Positions 8,666 through 17,319 of a stretch of 64,000 bases of DNA are shown here, in pieces. The position numbers were made by a program, and so were the translations under genes. Below the pieces are notes generated by a model. That model searched no databases, was not told where the DNA came from, and saw only the letters and a program-made list of their open reading frames with translations. The stretch's first letter is position 1. Every line of letters starts with the position of its first letter. The DNA comes from Gloeocapsa sp. PCC 7428 (GTDB lineage: Bacteria > Cyanobacteriota > Cyanobacteriia > Cyanobacteriales > Chroococcidiopsidaceae): positions 558,001-622,000 of the forward strand of contig NC_019745.1 of assembly GCF_000317555.1 (NCBI RefSeq). The letters run 5' to 3'.

Positions 8666-9742
8666 CTACGTAGTAACCGCTGAACCCTGACCGCTGACCG
8701 CTGACCGCTCCTTAAAAAACCTGCCGTAGAGCGATTCGCTAAACAGAACGACTAAGAATACTAAACCTTGAAAAACAAGAACTGTGGCATCAGGGAGGTT
8801 ATGCGATCGCTGTAAACTTCCACCACTTGCTAAAATTCCACCAAGTAAAATGGCGACTAAGGTTGCCGCTAAGGGATTATGTCGGGCAATAAATGCAACT
8901 AAAATACCGCTATAGCCGTAATTTGCATTCAAAGATTCATTCGCACGTCCATGCACAGCGGCAACTTCAACCATACCGGCTAATCCGGCACAAGAACCGG
9001 CTAAAAAGCAAATCATCATGGTGAGTTTACCCACAGGAAGTCCGGCAATCCTCGCAGCGCGGATATTTCCACCCGCAACGCGCGCCGCAAAGCCGAACGT
9101 TGTGCGTTGAATCAGGAAATAAGCGATAACACACGCAACAAGTCCGTAAATCAAACCATAGTGAACGCGAGTTCCAGGGATATCGCCTAACATATTAATT
9201 TCTGCGATCGGGTAACTCGAAGGCTTGTTGAGCGAACTTGGATCGCGCATGGGTCCACCGACAAGGTGATTGAGGAGCGCGATCGCAATATAATTTAGGA
9301 GCAAGCTACTAATCGTTTCATTTACGCCGCGATAATGCCGTAACGCACCCACAGCCCCAATCCACAATCCACCACAAACAATTGAGGCGATCGCCATCGC
9401 AATTTGTACTACCGTCGGTGGCGCGGATGATAACGCTAGCCCTGCGGCAACAGCCCCCAAACCCCCAACAACAATCGCGCCTTCGTTTCCAATAATCACC
9501 AAACCGAGACGTGCAGGAAGCGCAGTACACAACGAACTTAGCATCAATGGTGCAGCGCGTAGTAACGTATTCTGAAACGCCCGCCAACTACCAAACGCGG
9601 AGCGATAAATTGAAGCATAAACACCAAAAGGATCAGCACCAGCAAACGCACAAAAAATGCCAAATAGTAGCAACGAAAACAGCAACGCCGCTAAAGGTAT
9701 GCAAAGTGCTTCAATGCTTCGCGAGTTGTAACGATTAATCAT
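8666..9742 (-). CDS. BMP-type ABC transporter permease (first permease)
   Basis: This is the partner permease, about 358 residues, with eight or more hydrophobic segments and BPD_transp_2 features such as LRAAPLMLSSLCTALPARLG, VIIGNEGAIVVGGLGA and NETISSLLLNYIAIALLNH. I chose the ATG at 9,742 (MINRYNSR). The upstream in-frame codons translate the 21-bp tandem repeat at 9,749-9,790 and are unlikely to be real protein. The C-terminal tail (SAVSGQGSAVTT) is likewise encoded by TGACCGC tandem repeats at 8,676-8,710. The gene lies between the binding lipoprotein gene and the second permease gene in one operon. Confidence 0.87.
   Translation of the reverse strand: MINRYNSRSIEALCIPLAALLFSLLLFGIFCAFAGADPFGVYASIYRSAFGSWRAFQNTLLRAAPLMLSSLCTALPARLGLVIIGNEGAIVVGGLGAVAAGLALSSAPPTVVQIAMAIASIVCGGLWIGAVGALRHYRGVNETISSLLLNYIAIALLNHLVGGPMRDPSSLNKPSSYPIAEINMLGDIPGTRVHYGLIYGLVACVIAYFLIQRTTFGFAARVAGGNIRAARIAGLPVGKLTMMICFLAGSCAGLAGMVEVAAVHGRANESLNANYGYSGILVAFIARHNPLAATLVAILLGGILASGGSLQRSHNLPDATVLVFQGLVFLVVLFSESLYGRFFKERSAVSGQGSAVTT
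8676..8710. repeat. TGACCGC tandem repeats in a permease 3' end
   Basis: Three near-perfect TGACCGC heptamers plus one degenerate unit overlap the stop region of the first permease gene and encode its last dozen residues. Confidence 0.78.
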
Positions 9743-9748
9743 AATTTT

Positions 9749-9822
9749 GGTAACTGGTAATTGGTCATTGGTAACTGGTAATTGGTCATTGGAAAAATAC
9801 CCATTACTCATTACCCTTTACC
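9749..9822. repeat. 21-bp perfect tandem duplication within a TTGGTAACTGG repeat block
   Basis: The 21-bp unit at 9,749-9,769 is repeated exactly at 9,770-9,790, then GGAAAAATAC and ATTACC-type units follow. The block separates the binding lipoprotein gene from the permease gene. The exact duplication implies recent slippage. Confidence 0.85.
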
Positions 9823-9825
9823 GCA

Positions 9826-11001
9826 TTAACTACTTACATTCCCCACAACACCTGTAACTAACCAATTCATCTTTTCCAATTCTTGATCTTGCTGCTGAAA
9901 ATCTTTACCAGCCGGAATCACAACTTTTCCAGTGTTATCTTTCAGTTCGCCTCGGTAAACAATCATGCTACCATCCATAAACTTTGCTTTAGCAGCATCC
10001 GCAGTTTGCCTAGCATCTGCACTCACCGCAGTACCATAAGGCGATAACTTCAAAAAGCCATCTTTCAAACCACCACGTACTAGATGGGGAATTCCGCCAT
10101 TCATCAATGTTTGACCTGCACGAATCATTTCGACATAATTCGTATAAACTTGCGTCCAATCCCACTCTGCACCTGTAAGATATCCCTTGGGTGCAAGTGC
10201 AGCTTGATTAGCATGGTAGCCACTACAGAAAATTCCGCGTTTCTCTGCGGTTTCCATCACCACTTTAGGACTATCTACATGACAGGTAATAACGTCAATA
10301 CCTTGATCTGCCATGCTGTTGGCTGCTTCAGCTTCTTTAACTGGTAATGCCCAGTCGCCTGTAAAAATAACTTGTGTTGTAATTTCAGGTTTAACACTAC
10401 GCGCGCCCAACGTGAAGCTATTGATGTTACGCAGTACCTGCGGAATAGGTTTAGCAGCAATAAAGCCTAATTTACCTGTTTTAGACGTTTGACCAGCAAC
10501 AACGCCAGCTACATACTGTGCTTCATCGATGTAACCGAAGTAACTGCCAACGTTTTGCGGATGTACGCCATCTTGGTAAAGTCCACCGCAGTGAAAAAAC
10601 TGGACTTCAGGATACTCTTGGGCAATTTTGAGGATATGCGGGTCATAATAGCCAAAAGAAGTAGGAAACAAGATAGTCGCGCCATCTTCTTCAATCATAT
10701 TCCGCATTGTTTCTTCGACTGCGGTTGTTTCAGGAACATTCGCTTCTTCAACAATTCTGACACCTAGGAGTTTAGCAATTCCTGCTGCACCTTCTGCATG
10801 AGCTTGATTGTAGCCGTAGTCATCTTTAGGACCAACGTAAATAAAACCAATCACAAGCGGATTATCTCCACCACCCGCAGTATTCGCTTGCGTTTCTTGA
10901 GTGGAAGCACATCCACCTAACTTGGCGGTTACTCCAAATGCAGTCGTTGCTAAAAGCCCACGAACAACTTGACGACGAGATAAATAGATTCTTTTACTCA
11001 C
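9826..11001 (-). CDS. BMP-family ABC transporter substrate-binding lipoprotein
   Basis: This 391-residue binding protein of the BMP/Med/PnrA family is the capture component of the importer. I chose a GTG start at 11,001 because AAGGAG lies 7 bases upstream. It gives MSKRIYLSRRQVVRG with a twin-arginine motif (Arg9-Arg10) and a lipobox ending at Cys31. The mature part begins near PLVIGFIYVGPKDDYGYNQAHAEG, a pattern I associate with BMP proteins near urea-cycle-type amidases. Classical BMP proteins bind nucleosides, but operon context here points to a ureide or amide. It is the first gene of the 11,001-2,645 operon. No perfect NtcA box was found upstream. Confidence 0.87.
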   Translation of the reverse strand: MSKRIYLSRRQVVRGLLATTAFGVTAKLGGCASTQETQANTAGGGDNPLVIGFIYVGPKDDYGYNQAHAEGAAGIAKLLGVRIVEEANVPETTAVEETMRNMIEEDGATILFPTSFGYYDPHILKIAQEYPEVQFFHCGGLYQDGVHPQNVGSYFGYIDEAQYVAGVVAGQTSKTGKLGFIAAKPIPQVLRNINSFTLGARSVKPEITTQVIFTGDWALPVKEAEAANSMADQGIDVITCHVDSPKVVMETAEKRGIFCSGYHANQAALAPKGYLTGAEWDWTQVYTNYVEMIRAGQTLMNGGIPHLVRGGLKDGFLKLSPYGTAVSADARQTADAAKAKFMDGSMIVYRGELKDNTGKVVIPAGKDFQQQDQELEKMNWLVTGVVGNVSS

Positions 11002-11019
11002 TCTAACTCTCCTTAACAC

Positions 11020-11407
11020 AAGGATCGTTGCGGAAAATTGCTTTCTTTGTTAAGTGAGCTTATCAGTCTTACTCAACAATGAAAATGCAAAAAAGTTCGC
11101 TAAAGGTGCGTTAAAAGTGCGAGGAATGTTGCCCAAGTAACAAAGAGCAAGTCAAGAAAACTCTAAAATCTGCATTGATCAAGCTGCTGTAAGTATTACC
11201 AGGGATAGATGCTGGCAATTTGTAGGTGTGAGCAAGGTGCAAATTACACAACTGTTCATTTAAATGCTTCAGCCTAGCTAGAAACACTATACCTGCATAT
11301 TGCTCAAATTAAAACTGCATTAAAAATTACTTTCTTCTTCGTGTCCTTTGTGACTACCCTGCGGGAAGGCTACGCCAATGTGGTTCGTTGTTTCATAATT
11401 TTGCGTA
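11020..11407. other. Intergenic region between the divergent transport operon and WD40 gene
   Basis: About 400 bp with no convincing coding sequence. Promoters for both flanking units must lie here, but I see no perfect GTA-N8-TAC site (only GTA-N5-TAC near 11,190). CCCTGCGGGAAGGCTACGCCAA near 11,358 is a dispersed cyanobacterial repeat. Confidence 0.6.
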
Positions 11408-14400
11408 ATGAATAGTGAAGAAGCACTAGCGATTGTCCAAACTTTAGCTGAAGAACCTTTAAGTAAGCTGCAAGCTTCTGTATTTCGTTATGCATGGGAA
11501 GAACAGCCGTATCAAGAAATTGCCAAACAACTTGGTTATGAAGTTGGTTATCTCAAGCAAACCGGTTCGCAGTTATGGCAAGTTCTCAGTCGTGCTTTTG
11601 GGGAAAAAGTTTCTAAAAGTAACGTGCAGTTAGTTCTCAAGCGCAAAGCCAGAGAGTTGACTGCTGAATGCGTAGGCGATTCCATCTCAAATCTCAAATG
11701 CGATTGGGGTAACGCTCCTGATGTTTCAGTTTTTTATGGTAGAAATGCAGAATTAGCAACACTCGAACAATGGATTATGCGCGATCGCTGTCGTTGGGTT
11801 GGCTTGTATGGGATGGGTGGAATTGGTAAAACCTGTCTCGCAGTCAAGTTAGCGCGCGAAATTCAAAGTGATTTCGAGTACATCATCTGGCGCAGTTTGC
11901 GGAATGCACCACCGATTTTAGACTTATTGGCAGATTTAATCCAATTTCTGTCACAGCAACGCGAAACGGATTTACCAAATACGCTTGATAGTTGCATTTT
12001 ACAGTTATTGCAATACTTACGCGCGCATCGCTGTTTATTGATTCTCGATAATGGCGAGACAATCCTGCGATCGCCTTCTACTGACGAAGCGTACACTCAG
12101 TTATTCAAATCTATTGCCCAAACTCACCATCAAAGTACACTAGTCCTCACAAGTCGCGAAAAGCCTAACTCAATTGCGGTGGAAGAAGGAGAAAATTTAC
12201 CCGTGCGATCGCTACGACTTTCAGGTTTAAATGAAAGTGCGATCAAAAAAATCTTTGATACTAAAGGTTTTTTCACTGCATCGCATCCCGAATGGAAGCT
12301 ACTCATCGAGCATTATGCCGGTAATCCTTTAGCTTTAAAAATTGTTGCTGCGGGTATTCAGAATTTTTTTGATAGTAGTATCAGCAACTTTTTAGAAGTT
12401 CTACCTCAAGGTGCTATCGTTTTTGGTGATATCCGAGATTTACTTGCAAGTCAAATCAATCACTTACCAGAATTAGAATTACATATTCTGTACTGGTTAG
12501 CAATTAACCGAGAACCTGTAACTTTATCTGAACTCAAAACAGATATTAGTTCACAGATAGCTTTAGGTGAATTATTAGATGCGATCGCTGGTTTAGAAAG
12601 AAAATGCCTCGTTGATAAAGTTGCACCTACGCTAAGCGAAAATGGCAAGTTTACACTACAACCTGTCGTTATGGAATATGTTACCGATCGCTTAATTCAT
12701 CAAATCTATGAAGAAATTAATCATAAAACCATACATTTGTTTAATTCACACGCGCTGATTAAAGCAACGACAAAAGATTACATACGCGAAACACAAAAGC
12801 GTTTAATACTCCAACCAATTACAGATAAATTAATTAATAATAATAGTAAAGCCAACCTAGAAACAAAATTTCAACAAATTCTCTGCAACTTGCGTAACAA
12901 ACCTCAACGAGTAGCTGGGTACGCAGGCGGCAATATACTGAATATACTTTGCTATCTACAAACCGATCTAAGCAGTTGGGATTTTTCGCAAATCAGTATT
13001 TGGCAAGCATACTTGTGTTGCAGCAATTTACAACAAGTTAATTTCACCTCAGCCCACTTTGCTAAATCTGTTTTTACTGATACTTTTAGTCAAGTTTTAT
13101 CGGTTGCTTTTAGTCCTGATGGTAAGTTACTTGCAACAGGCGATGTCAACCATGAAATTCACGTCTGGCAAGTCACTGACGGAAAACAAGTACTTACTTG
13201 TAAAGTCGATGCAGGTTGGTTGTGGTGTGTTGCTTTTAGTCCTAATGGTCGCCACTTAGCAAGTAGCGCTAACTGTACCGTGAATTTGTGGGATGTCCAG
13301 ACAGGAGAATGCATTAAATCATTTCCAGGGTACACCGACCGCGTATTTTCTGTTGCGTTTAGTCCTGATGGTCGAATGCTAGCAAGTGGTAGTGAAGATC
13401 GCTTAGTACGAGTTTGGGATATTAAAACGGGTGAATTGTTGCATACTTTTGCTGGACATACGGATGAAGTGCGTTCAGTTGCTTTTGCACCGCAACACTA
13501 TGCACATAGCCATCACGGAGGATTGTTAGCAAGTGGTAGTTTTGACGGTACTGTGCGCGTTTGGAATATAGATACAGGCGAGTGTTTGAAACTTGCGGAA
13601 CATCAACAGAAAGTGTGGTCTGTAGCGTTTAGTCCTGATGGTAGTATCATTGCGAGTGGCAGTAGCGATCGCACAATCAAACTTTGGGATGTTCGCACAG
13701 GAACAAGTATTAAAACCATTACTGCACACTCGCAGCAAATTCGCACCGTTGCGTTTAGCGGTGATGGGCAAACGCTAGCAAGCGGTAGTGACGATCAATC
13801 GGTCAGGATCTGGAATTATCATACAGGTGAGGTTTTACGAGTTCTTAAAGGACATACGAGTTGGATATCGACAGTTGCATTTAGTCCCAATCATTACTTA
13901 TTGGCTAGTAGCAGTGAAGATCGATCCGTGCGTTTGTGGGATAGCCGCAATAACTTTTGTCTGAAGACTTTGCAAGGGCATAGTAATGGTGTTTGGTGCG
14001 TTGCTTTTAGTCCCGATGGTACGCAGCTTGCGAGTGGTTCTCAGGATCGCTTGATTCGCTTGTGGGATACAACAACAGGTAAGCATTTGGGTAGCTTACA
14101 AGGACATACTAGCTGGATTTGGTCGGTAGCTTTCCATCCTGAGGGAAATGTCTTAGCAAGTGGTAGCGAAGACCGCACAATTAGATTATGGGATACTCAG
14201 ACACGACAACATTTAACAACGCTCAAAGGACACGCTGATGCAGTGTTTGCTGTGATATTTAGCCCTGATGGTAAAACACTGTTTAGCGGTAGTCTCGACG
14301 GAACGATTAGACTTTGGAACATACAACAACAAACGTGTCATCCTTGGCAAGGACATCGCGGCGGTGTTTGGTCAATTGCTTTAAGCTTAGATGGAACGCT

Positions 14401-15031
14401 ACTAGCAAGTGGTAGTCAAGATCAAACGATTAAACTTTGGGATGTTCAAACAGGTTGCTGCATTAAGACGCTATCCGGACATACGAGTTGGATTCGTGCG
14501 TGTGCCATAAGTTGCGATCGCCAATATCTTGTCAGTGGTAGTGCTGACGGCGTGATTAAAGTTTGGCAAATCGAAACAGGGCAATGCATTCAAACGCTAC
14601 AAGCGCATCAGGGTCCAGTATTATCAATTGTTTTTGATCCTAGTGGCGAGAACTTTGCAACGTGTGGCACTGATGCAGTCATCAAACTTTGGCAATGGCA
14701 TCCTACCTGTACAATCTCAAAGACTCTACACGGACATAGTAAATGGGTCAGGTTTTTAGCTTATAATTCGGATGGACTTCTTGCAAGTTGTAGTCAAGAC
14801 GAAACAATCAAACTTTGGAATTTTAATGGCGATCGCAATCTCACTCACAAAACGCTACAAGTTCCTAGACCTTACGAAGGCATGAATATTACTGATGCTC
14901 AAGGCTTGACAGAAGCGACTATGACTACACTAAAAACATTGGGTGCTATCGATTCAAATACTTTAGCAGGCGTCAGAGAGCAGGGTCAACAACTAGTTGG
15001 CGTCATGCTTCTATCCTCTACAGTGTCCTAA
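11408..15031 (+). CDS. NB-ARC (STAND) NTPase with fourteen WD40 repeats
   Basis: This 1,207-residue STAND-class signalling ATPase has three parts. Residues 1-90 form a helix-turn-helix-like domain common at the N terminus of cyanobacterial NB-ARC proteins. Residues about 105-430 form the NTPase, with Walker A GMGGIGKT and Walker B CLLILDNGE. Residues about 560-1,160 hold fourteen WD40 repeats, each ending in a form of LWD or VWD, enough for two seven-bladed propellers. Such proteins oligomerise on ligand recognition, and relatives act in stress signalling and phage defence. No effector domain is visible. It is monocistronic, with no signal peptide. Confidence 0.9.
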   Translation: MNSEEALAIVQTLAEEPLSKLQASVFRYAWEEQPYQEIAKQLGYEVGYLKQTGSQLWQVLSRAFGEKVSKSNVQLVLKRKARELTAECVGDSISNLKCDWGNAPDVSVFYGRNAELATLEQWIMRDRCRWVGLYGMGGIGKTCLAVKLAREIQSDFEYIIWRSLRNAPPILDLLADLIQFLSQQRETDLPNTLDSCILQLLQYLRAHRCLLILDNGETILRSPSTDEAYTQLFKSIAQTHHQSTLVLTSREKPNSIAVEEGENLPVRSLRLSGLNESAIKKIFDTKGFFTASHPEWKLLIEHYAGNPLALKIVAAGIQNFFDSSISNFLEVLPQGAIVFGDIRDLLASQINHLPELELHILYWLAINREPVTLSELKTDISSQIALGELLDAIAGLERKCLVDKVAPTLSENGKFTLQPVVMEYVTDRLIHQIYEEINHKTIHLFNSHALIKATTKDYIRETQKRLILQPITDKLINNNSKANLETKFQQILCNLRNKPQRVAGYAGGNILNILCYLQTDLSSWDFSQISIWQAYLCCSNLQQVNFTSAHFAKSVFTDTFSQVLSVAFSPDGKLLATGDVNHEIHVWQVTDGKQVLTCKVDAGWLWCVAFSPNGRHLASSANCTVNLWDVQTGECIKSFPGYTDRVFSVAFSPDGRMLASGSEDRLVRVWDIKTGELLHTFAGHTDEVRSVAFAPQHYAHSHHGGLLASGSFDGTVRVWNIDTGECLKLAEHQQKVWSVAFSPDGSIIASGSSDRTIKLWDVRTGTSIKTITAHSQQIRTVAFSGDGQTLASGSDDQSVRIWNYHTGEVLRVLKGHTSWISTVAFSPNHYLLASSSEDRSVRLWDSRNNFCLKTLQGHSNGVWCVAFSPDGTQLASGSQDRLIRLWDTTTGKHLGSLQGHTSWIWSVAFHPEGNVLASGSEDRTIRLWDTQTRQHLTTLKGHADAVFAVIFSPDGKTLFSGSLDGTIRLWNIQQQTCHPWQGHRGGVWSIALSLDGTLLASGSQDQTIKLWDVQTGCCIKTLSGHTSWIRACAISCDRQYLVSGSADGVIKVWQIETGQCIQTLQAHQGPVLSIVFDPSGENFATCGTDAVIKLWQWHPTCTISKTLHGHSKWVRFLAYNSDGLLASCSQDETIKLWNFNGDRNLTHKTLQVPRPYEGMNITDAQGLTEATMTTLKTLGAIDSNTLAGVREQGQQLVGVMLLSSTVS

Positions 15032-15068
15032 CTCTATTGACTATTGTTACAGATTAATAGAATTAAAA

Positions 15069-15584
15069 TTATATTCTATCTATCCAATCTTTTCCACCAG
15101 GAAGCTGACTTAAAATCTTATTAATGACTGTAGATAACTCTTTTTGTGAATAATCGTATGTAAGTAATAGCAACTTGCACGCATCTGCTATTATCTGCTT
15201 TTTATTAACGATTGTGCCAAGCTGGGAAGGACTATAATTTCCCTCCATTACTTCTTCACTAGCAAGGTAGATGACTTCTTCCAATTCATCTTCCAACATT
15301 GTCTCCCACTCATCAGGCTTGACGTAATAGGAAGACTTATTGTCTTGTGAATTCAACTTTTTAATTTCTCTAATTGAGCTACGAATTGAATTTGCTCAAG
15401 AATTAGTTAACCGTTGTTCTACCTGATTTTTTATTAAGTGAATTAGTAACCGCAGTAGACATGACTGAATATTACGCAGAATGGCTTATCTACTCATTCC
15501 CTCAAGCTCATCGACAATCGCCAAAGCATCTGCGTAGCGTCCTTCTAAAATACTCTTTCTGAGGTCTATAAGTTCCTGCGTCAT
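15069..15584 (-). pseudogene. DUF29-family protein gene broken by two in-frame stops
   Basis: Read on the minus strand from ATG at 15,584, one frame gives MTQELIDLRKSILEGRYADA, then TAA at 15,488-15,486 (after EGMSR). It continues AILRNIQSCLLRLLIHLIKNQ, then TGA at 15,398-15,396 (after LTNS, where the family has Trp), and runs on to the stop at 15,069. The whole frame is about 171 codons, the normal length for DUF29 proteins of unknown function. Nothing has shifted frame, so only two point mutations have disabled it. The distal part (15,356-15,069) could still be read from TTG as a 95-residue fragment. The loss looks recent. Confidence 0.8.
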
Positions 15585-15680
15585 GTTGTTGACTGCCTGT
15601 AAAACTCACAGCCTATTGCCTGAAAGTATTTTCATTGTATTTCATTTTAACTTGGCAAATAAATTCGTTGCTAAACAAAC

Positions 15681-15783
15681 AAAGCCCACCGACCTGGTCT
15701 ACGAATAAGACCTTACCCACTCAAAACTCTTACTGAAAGCGTCACACTTCGCTTATGTAGCCCCGAAGGGAGTCGGAGGCTAT
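15681..15783. repeat. Dispersed repeat (GTAGCCCCGAAGG type), copy A
   Basis: The block contains GTAGCCCCGAAGGGAGTCGG at about 15,758-15,777 and a preceding CACACTT segment. A related block occurs at 23,187-23,279, so this is a dispersed intergenic element just upstream of the SPFH gene. Confidence 0.65.
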
Positions 15784-15856
15784 CTTCAAATTTTTTTATC
15801 ATTTTAATATAATCATGATATCATTGCGATAACAATTACAGCTATAGAGGTAACTC

Positions 15857-16795
15857 ATGGAACCAATAAGAGAAGTTCCGGCGTTTAAGGTTAGTGGATT
15901 TGTTGCCTTGGGCGTGGTTTTAGCCGTAGCGATCGCCAGCGTATGGCAACTGTGGTCAGGAATACATGGGTTAACCGCCGCTGTGGGTAGAGATCTCAGA
16001 ATTAGTGACTTTCTTGGTTTTGATGATTCCTTAGCTGAATTAGGAGCATGGCTAGGAGCGATACTGATAGCAGTTGTCATTCCGACAATTTCGGGCTTTT
16101 TTACCGTTGAGCCAAACCAAGCGGTAGTACTTGTCTTTTTCGGTCGTTATGTCGGTACTGTCAAAGATGCAGGCTTTTGGTGGACTAACCCATTTACAAA
16201 TAAATACAAGGTTTCCTTGCGAGTACGAAACTTTAACAGCAAGCTTCTCAAGGTGAATGATGCTCAAGGTAGTCCAATAGAAATTGCGGCGGTGGTGGTG
16301 TGGCAAGTGGTAGATTCAGCGAAATCGCAATTTGGCGTTGATGATTATGTCCAGTTTGTGGCGCTGCAAAGTGAAACTGCATTAAGAGCCTTAGCGATAC
16401 GCTACCCTTATGATGCTCCTGATGAAACTGCGATTCCTTCTTTGCGAGGAACTCCTGATGAAATTGCTCATGCATTGCAAAAGGAACTGCAAATGCGCTT
16501 AGAAGTGACAGGAGTTGAAGTATTAGAAGCAAGACTATCACATCTAGCTTATGCTCCTGAAATCGCGCAAATGATGCTACGTCGCCAACAAGCCAGCGCA
16601 ATTATTGATGCACGCAGACAACTAGTCGAAGGTGCAGTGGGAATGGTAAACGAAGCCCTCAAGCGATTGAGCGAACAGCAAATTATAGAATTAGACGAAG
16701 AACGCAAAGCGAGTATGATCAACAATTTACTCGTGGTTCTAACCTCGGATCAAAATGCTCAACCTGTGGTGAACACTGGTAGTTTGTATACATGA
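15857..16795 (+). CDS. SPFH/Band 7 membrane scaffold protein
   Basis: This 312-residue stomatin/prohibitin-type protein is probably a membrane microdomain scaffold. Two hydrophobic segments lie near residues 13-35 and 62-85. The SPFH domain follows, opening with [23 protein letters not shown] and containing [29 protein letters not shown]-like strands. The C-terminal part from about 230 is helical ([18 protein letters not shown]) and suits oligomer formation. GAGG lies 8 bases before the ATG. The stop overlaps the start of the ribbon-helix-helix gene (ATGA), so the two are translationally coupled. Exact function is unknown. Confidence 0.87.
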   Translation: MEPIREVPAFKVSGFVALGVVLAVAIASVWQLWSGIHGLTAAVGRDLRISDFLGFDDSLAELGAWLGAILIAVVIPTISGFFTVEPNQAVVLVFFGRYVGTVKDAGFWWTNPFTNKYKVSLRVRNFNSKLLKVNDAQGSPIEIAAVVVWQVVDSAKSQFGVDDYVQFVALQSETALRALAIRYPYDAPDETAIPSLRGTPDEIAHALQKELQMRLEVTGVEVLEARLSHLAYAPEIAQMMLRRQQASAIIDARRQLVEGAVGMVNEALKRLSEQQIIELDEERKASMINNLLVVLTSDQNAQPVVNTGSLYT

Positions 16796-16989
16796 GCCAG
16801 AAGAAAAGGTTTTTACTGCGATTAGACCACAGGCTTTATGAGGTCATGGAAAAATGGTCTGCTGACGAGCTAAGAAGTGTCAATGCTCAGATCGAGTATC
16901 TGCTGACAGAAGCAGCACGTAAGGCGGGGAGATGGCAAGAAGGTAAGCAGCGTAAATCTCACAATTCTCAAGAGGAAGAAGATGAGTAA
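16792..16989 (+). CDS. Arc-like ribbon-helix-helix protein coupled to the SPFH gene
   Basis: This 65-residue protein starts with [21 protein letters not shown], continues [18 protein letters not shown], and ends in an acidic tail. This is the Arc/MetJ ribbon-helix-helix pattern: one beta strand (FLLRLD) followed by two helices, with the NAQIEYLL core typical of Arc. It would dimerise and bind DNA or act as a small adaptor. Its ATG overlaps the SPFH stop by four bases (ATGA), so equal expression is expected. No toxin gene accompanies it, so an antitoxin role is not supported. Confidence 0.82.
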   Translation: MSQKKRFLLRLDHRLYEVMEKWSADELRSVNAQIEYLLTEAARKAGRWQEGKQRKSHNSQEEEDE

Positions 16990-17319
16990 GGTTTCTTCCT
17001 CTTTTTCTTGCGTTTTTGTCGATGATACAGAGTATACTTATTTAATAATTTTTCTCAACAGCAACTGTAGAGCACGTGAAAAATTCTAGTACTAAGATCA
17101 ATTGTTAAACCTTGTAAAGGTAATCCAGAAAAATATGCAGCACCAACCTACACTTAAAACCATAAGATGCGCTACGCTAGCGCGTATAGCCACTGATAGC
17201 AGTAGCTAGAGCCTTGCAAAATTGTGAAATTGTCTTCGTCAAGCAGAATAATACAATTGATAAAGATATATTGTTAAACTTAGTAACAAAGCTGAAAACA
17301 CTGGGGTATTGTAACGGCT
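16990..17319. other. Intergenic region upstream of hemH
   Basis: No convincing gene. It contains a palindromic repeat near 17,167 (GCGCTACGCTAGCGCG) related to dispersed cyanobacterial GCTACGC repeats. The hemH promoter is expected here, but I cannot place it. Confidence 0.55.

Noticed and set aside
11185-11200. A possible NtcA site upstream of the ureide operon
   Set aside because: The spacing is GTA-N5-TAC rather than N8, and no matching -10 box at 20-24 bases was found.
16792-16989. Antitoxin of a toxin-antitoxin pair
   Set aside because: The only coupled gene is an SPFH scaffold protein; no toxin-like gene is adjacent.
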